Shown here: piece by piece, positions 6,344-8,823 of the stretch | How the letters are laid out: every line of letters starts with the position of its first letter | Numbering within the stretch: position 1 is the stretch's first letter | From: Nitrospira sp. | Lineage (GTDB): Bacteria; Nitrospirota; Nitrospiria; Nitrospirales; Nitrospiraceae | Direction of reading: 5' to 3' | DNA: 8,823 nt | Assembly (NCBI GenBank): GCA_016873525.1 | Contig: VGXD01000067.1 | Location: forward strand, 1-8,823 | Notes under the pieces: generated by a model | Databases searched by the model: none | The model's input: the letters and a program-made list of their open reading frames with translations, nothing else | Told to the model about the DNA's origin: nothing | Made by a program: the position numbers and the translations under genes

Positions 6344-7488
6344 GACGATGGCTGAACTTCGCGATGGGCCTTCTTGCGATCGGGGCCGTAGCGGCCTGTA
6401 GCCGTTCCGAAGAGCCTCCGACGTCCAACGCCTCGACGCCGCAAGCCAAGGCGGCGCCCAAGGCGCCGGCCGAGAGACAGAGCCGAATCGAAACCGCCGT
6501 CGTGGCGTCGAGTTCCGAGAATCCCGTCATTGCACTGGCCGGCAAGGTCGCCTACGGAGAAGACCGTTATTCGCGGATTTCTTCGCCCTTGCAGGGGCGG
6601 GTGGTGGAGGTCAGGGCCAAGCTCGGAGACCGCGTCAAGGCCGGGGATGTCTTGATGGTGATCGACAGCCCCGACATCACGTCGGCTTATTCCGAATTCG
6701 TGAAGGAGGCCTCGGACCTCGAGTTCGCCACCCGTGGCTATGAGTTGGCCAAGGACCTCTTTGAGACCAAGGCCTTGCCGCTGAAGGATCTTAAACAAGC
6801 GGAAAACGACCTCGTCAAGGCGCGCGCCGAATTCCGTCGGGCTAAAGAACGGCTCCTGTCGCTCAAGGTGCCGGCTGCCGAGTTGAGCAAACCCTTGGCC
6901 GAGCAGCAGATTACCTCGCGATTTGCCATGAAAAGTTCTCTGGCCGGCACGGTGGTGGAGCGGACCGTCACGCCAGGACAGTCGGTGGGCGGCGATCCTT
7001 CCCAGGTGCTCTTCACCGTGGCTGACCTGGATAAGTTGCAGGTCATTGCCGATGTCTACGAGCGGGACCTGGACCTCATCAAGGTCGGGCAGGTCGCCCA
7101 GGTCACGGTCGAGGCCTATCCGGGTGTCAACTTTCCGGCCGCCATCGCCGCCATCGGCGACGTGGTGGATCCCGTCAGCAGGACGATCAAGGTCAGGGCC
7201 TGGGTGACCAACGACGCGCACAAGCTCAAACCGGAAATGTTCGCCAGGATCCACATTCGAGTCGGCGAGGAGACGTCGTTCTTGACCATTCCCAAGGAGG
7301 CGGTGCTGGAGATCGACGGGAAGTCGTTTGTTTACATCGTCCAAGCCGACGGCCGCTACAGCAAACGGGAGGTCAAGACGGCAACGGCCACCGCCGATCA
7401 GTTGCGTGTGGTGGAAGGGTTGATCCCCGGTGAGCGGATCGTGACCAAGGGCGCGGTGTTGATTAAAGGACAGGAAAGCAAGGGATGA
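6340..7488 (+). CDS. RND efflux periplasmic adaptor lipoprotein (CzcB/CusB type)
   Basis: Membrane-fusion protein linking the inner-membrane RND pump to the outer-membrane channel, 382 residues. The signal peptide ends in lipobox VAAC with lipidated Cys20, followed by a Pro/Ala/Lys-rich flexible linker to about residue 48. Then: a barrel-sandwich (lipoyl-like) half with SSPLQGRVVEV and LGDRVKAGDVLMVIDSPD (about 85-112), a helical hairpin (about 113-182), the second half with LAGTVVERTVTPGQSV, a beta-barrel region (about 230-305) with DPVSRTIKVRAWV, and a C-terminal membrane-proximal domain with FLTIPKEAVLEIDGKSFVYIV. The SRTIKVR element is characteristic of heavy-metal adaptors. The N-terminus lacks the Met cluster that CusB uses for Cu/Ag and lacks a His-rich region. 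The ATG lies in an ATGA overlap and has AAGGG nine bases upstream. Confidence 0.94.
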   Translation: MRRWLNFAMGLLAIGAVAACSRSEEPPTSNASTPQAKAAPKAPAERQSRIETAVVASSSENPVIALAGKVAYGEDRYSRISSPLQGRVVEVRAKLGDRVKAGDVLMVIDSPDITSAYSEFVKEASDLEFATRGYELAKDLFETKALPLKDLKQAENDLVKARAEFRRAKERLLSLKVPAAELSKPLAEQQITSRFAMKSSLAGTVVERTVTPGQSVGGDPSQVLFTVADLDKLQVIADVYERDLDLIKVGQVAQVTVEAYPGVNFPAAIAAIGDVVDPVSRTIKVRAWVTNDAHKLKPEMFARIHIRVGEETSFLTIPKEAVLEIDGKSFVYIVQADGRYSKREVKTATATADQLRVVEGLIPGERIVTKGAVLIKGQESKG

Positions 7489-7511
7489 GACCGCGCCTCG
7501 TCCTCTTCGCC

Positions 7512-7524
7512 GTTCCGTCGGAAC
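7512..7524 (+). other. Small hairpin between adaptor and pump genes
   Basis: GTTCC (7512-7516), loop GTC and GGAAC (7520-7524) form a perfect 5-bp stem within the 64-base gap 7489-7552. There is no following T-tract, so it is not a classic terminator. It might stabilise or separate the message segments, or be chance. Confidence 0.3.
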
Positions 7525-7552
7525 TCCTTGGTTTCACCCGGCATTCACTGCG

Positions 7553-8823
7553 ATGATTCCACGAATCGTTGAGTTTGCGCTTGAACAGCGGGTGTTTGTC
7601 TGTGCGCTCGGCATGATGCTGCTGTTCGGCGGCCTCTACGCCTTTCACATCCTCGACGTGGTGGCTTACCCTGATCCATCCCCTCCCATGGTGGAAGTGA
7701 TCACCCAGTATCACGGGTGGTCGGCCGAAGAAATCGAACGGCAGATTTCCATTCCCATCGAGGTGGGGCTCACGGGAATGCCCGGTCTCGTCGACATCCG
7801 CTCCCTGTCTATTTTCGGGCTCAGCGACATCAAGTTCTATTTCGACTTCAGTACGAAGTATTTTTTCGACCGCCAGGAAGTGCTCAACCGCCTCACGATG
7901 GTGGACCTTCCCGACAACGTCCAGCCGGCCCTCTCGCCCTGGTGGGCCATCGCCGAGATCTACCGGTACGAGCTGGTGGGGGAGAATGCCTCGCTGACCG
8001 ACCTGAAGACTTTGCAGGACTGGAAACTCCAGCGGGAGTTCAAGCGGGTGCCGGGCGTGATCGACGTGACAGCCTTCGGCGGGACGACGAAGGAATACCA
8101 CGTGGACATCAATCCCGGCGCCTTGATCAGCTACGGGGTGAGCTTGTCCCAGGTGACCGCCGCCCTGGCGAACAGCAACGCCAACGTGGGAGGCAATTAT
8201 CTGTCGGTCGGCGGGCAGAGCTACAACATCCGCGGCCTGGGCCTGATCGACGGTTTGGACGATATCCAGAACATCATGGTGGCCGAGAAGGACGGGACCC
8301 CGATCTTCATCAGGAACCTGGGCAAGGTCAGCGTGGGCAACCGGGTGCGCCTGGGCAAGGTCGGCATCGACGACCGGGACGATGTCGTGGAAGGCGTGGT
8401 GCTCCTACAACGGGGCTCGAAGGCCTTGCCGGTCCTTGAGAAGGTGAAGAAGAAAGTCGAGGAACTCAATACCTGGAAGCTGCCCAAGGGAGTCCAGGTC
8501 AAGACCTTCTACGACCGGAGCGTCCTCATCCACACCACGATCGAGACGGTGTTGGATATCCTGCTCAGCGGGGTCATTCTGGTCTTCGTGATCCTCTACG
8601 TCTTTTTGGGGCACTTCCGTTCGGCCGTGATCGTGGCGCTCACGGTGCCGCTGGCCTTGCTGTTTACCTTCAGCATGATGGTTTTGGTCGGGGAATCGGC
8701 CAACCTGATCTCGCTGGGGGCGATCGACTTCGGCATCGTGGTCGACTCGACGCTGATCATGGTCGAGAGCATCTTCGCCCATCTTTCTCACCGGCCCAGC
8801 CCCTCGCTGAGCGTGCCGATGCA
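7553..8823 (+). CDS. czcA: HME-type RND efflux pump, probably divalent metal (CzcA-like), N-terminal part
   Basis: Inner-membrane proton-driven pump of the tripartite system; 423 residues are visible of a usual length near 1030-1050, and the frame is open at the right edge. Seen: the N-terminus MIPRIVEFALEQRVFV with TM1 (about 11-32); the first periplasmic porter region with SAEEIERQISIPIEVGLTGMPG, IRSLSIFGLSDIKFYF, AEIYRYEL and DINPGALISYGVSLSQV; TM2 and TM3 (about 338-380); and TM4 with the proton-relay motif DFG-(3)-D-(6)-E: Asp392, Asp398 and Glu405. These have the same spacing as Asp402, Asp408 and Glu415 of Cupriavidus CzcA, whereas CusA lacks the first Asp, which favours Zn/Co/Cd over Cu/Ag. 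Ser399-Thr400 and Ser406 differ from the common G-A and N. The start ATG has no visible ribosome-binding site, but no ATG, GTG or TTG lies upstream in frame before the stop at 7460. Confidence 0.92.
   Translation, partial: MIPRIVEFALEQRVFVCALGMMLLFGGLYAFHILDVVAYPDPSPPMVEVITQYHGWSAEEIERQISIPIEVGLTGMPGLVDIRSLSIFGLSDIKFYFDFSTKYFFDRQEVLNRLTMVDLPDNVQPALSPWWAIAEIYRYELVGENASLTDLKTLQDWKLQREFKRVPGVIDVTAFGGTTKEYHVDINPGALISYGVSLSQVTAALANSNANVGGNYLSVGGQSYNIRGLGLIDGLDDIQNIMVAEKDGTPIFIRNLGKVSVGNRVRLGKVGIDDRDDVVEGVVLLQRGSKALPVLEKVKKKVEELNTWKLPKGVQVKTFYDRSVLIHTTIETVLDILLSGVILVFVILYVFLGHFRSAVIVALTVPLALLFTFSMMVLVGESANLISLGAIDFGIVVDSTLIMVESIFAHLSHRPSPSLSVPM

Overview
The window (about 60% G+C by eye, Gram-negative style envelope genes) holds three blocks. 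A partial glgC runs off the left edge on the minus strand. Divergent from it is a plus-strand operon of five genes: a small unknown coiled-coil protein, then potA-potB-potC-potD for a polyamine-type ABC importer. After a 105-base gap with its own promoter-like sequence comes a plus-strand tripartite efflux operon: a TolC/CzcC-like outer-membrane protein, a lipoprotein periplasmic adaptor, and an HME-type RND pump cut off by the right edge. Lipobox lipoproteins and an outer-membrane channel show a diderm bacterium. The overall gene style fits Nitrospirota (Nitrospira-like), but that is an impression from sequence character, not a demonstrated placement.

Layout: 1-489 (-) ADP-glucose pyrophosphorylase N-terminal 163 residues; 490-636 divergent intergenic region with a good promoter for the rightward operon (TTGACA-N17-GATACT, with a perfect 5-bp dyad inside the spacer); 637-936 small basic-tailed coiled-coil protein; 968-2065 ATPase; 2062-2964 and 2961-3734 the two permeases, joined by 4-base start/stop overlaps; 3770-4855 substrate-binding lipoprotein; 4856-4960 intergenic region with a perfect TATAAT and two nested dyads; 4961-6343 outer-membrane factor; 6340-7488 adaptor (4-base overlap); 7489-7552 short gap with a small hairpin; 7553-8823 RND pump, N-terminal 423 residues.

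Functionally, PotD would capture a polyamine outside the inner membrane, PotB/PotC pass it through and PotA powers the step. The second operon would form a proton-driven pump from periplasm to exterior; the TM4 motif with Asp392, Asp398 and Glu405 matches the CzcA (Zn/Co/Cd) spacing, so divalent metal efflux is the best guess. No mobile elements, CRISPR, tRNA or rRNA were seen. The window is mostly ordinary conserved metabolism and transport. The least explained items are the small leading gene of the pot operon, the dyad-containing promoters, and a few residue substitutions at normally conserved positions (PotA His195, PotB Tyr203, PotD Met341, pump Ser399-Thr400).
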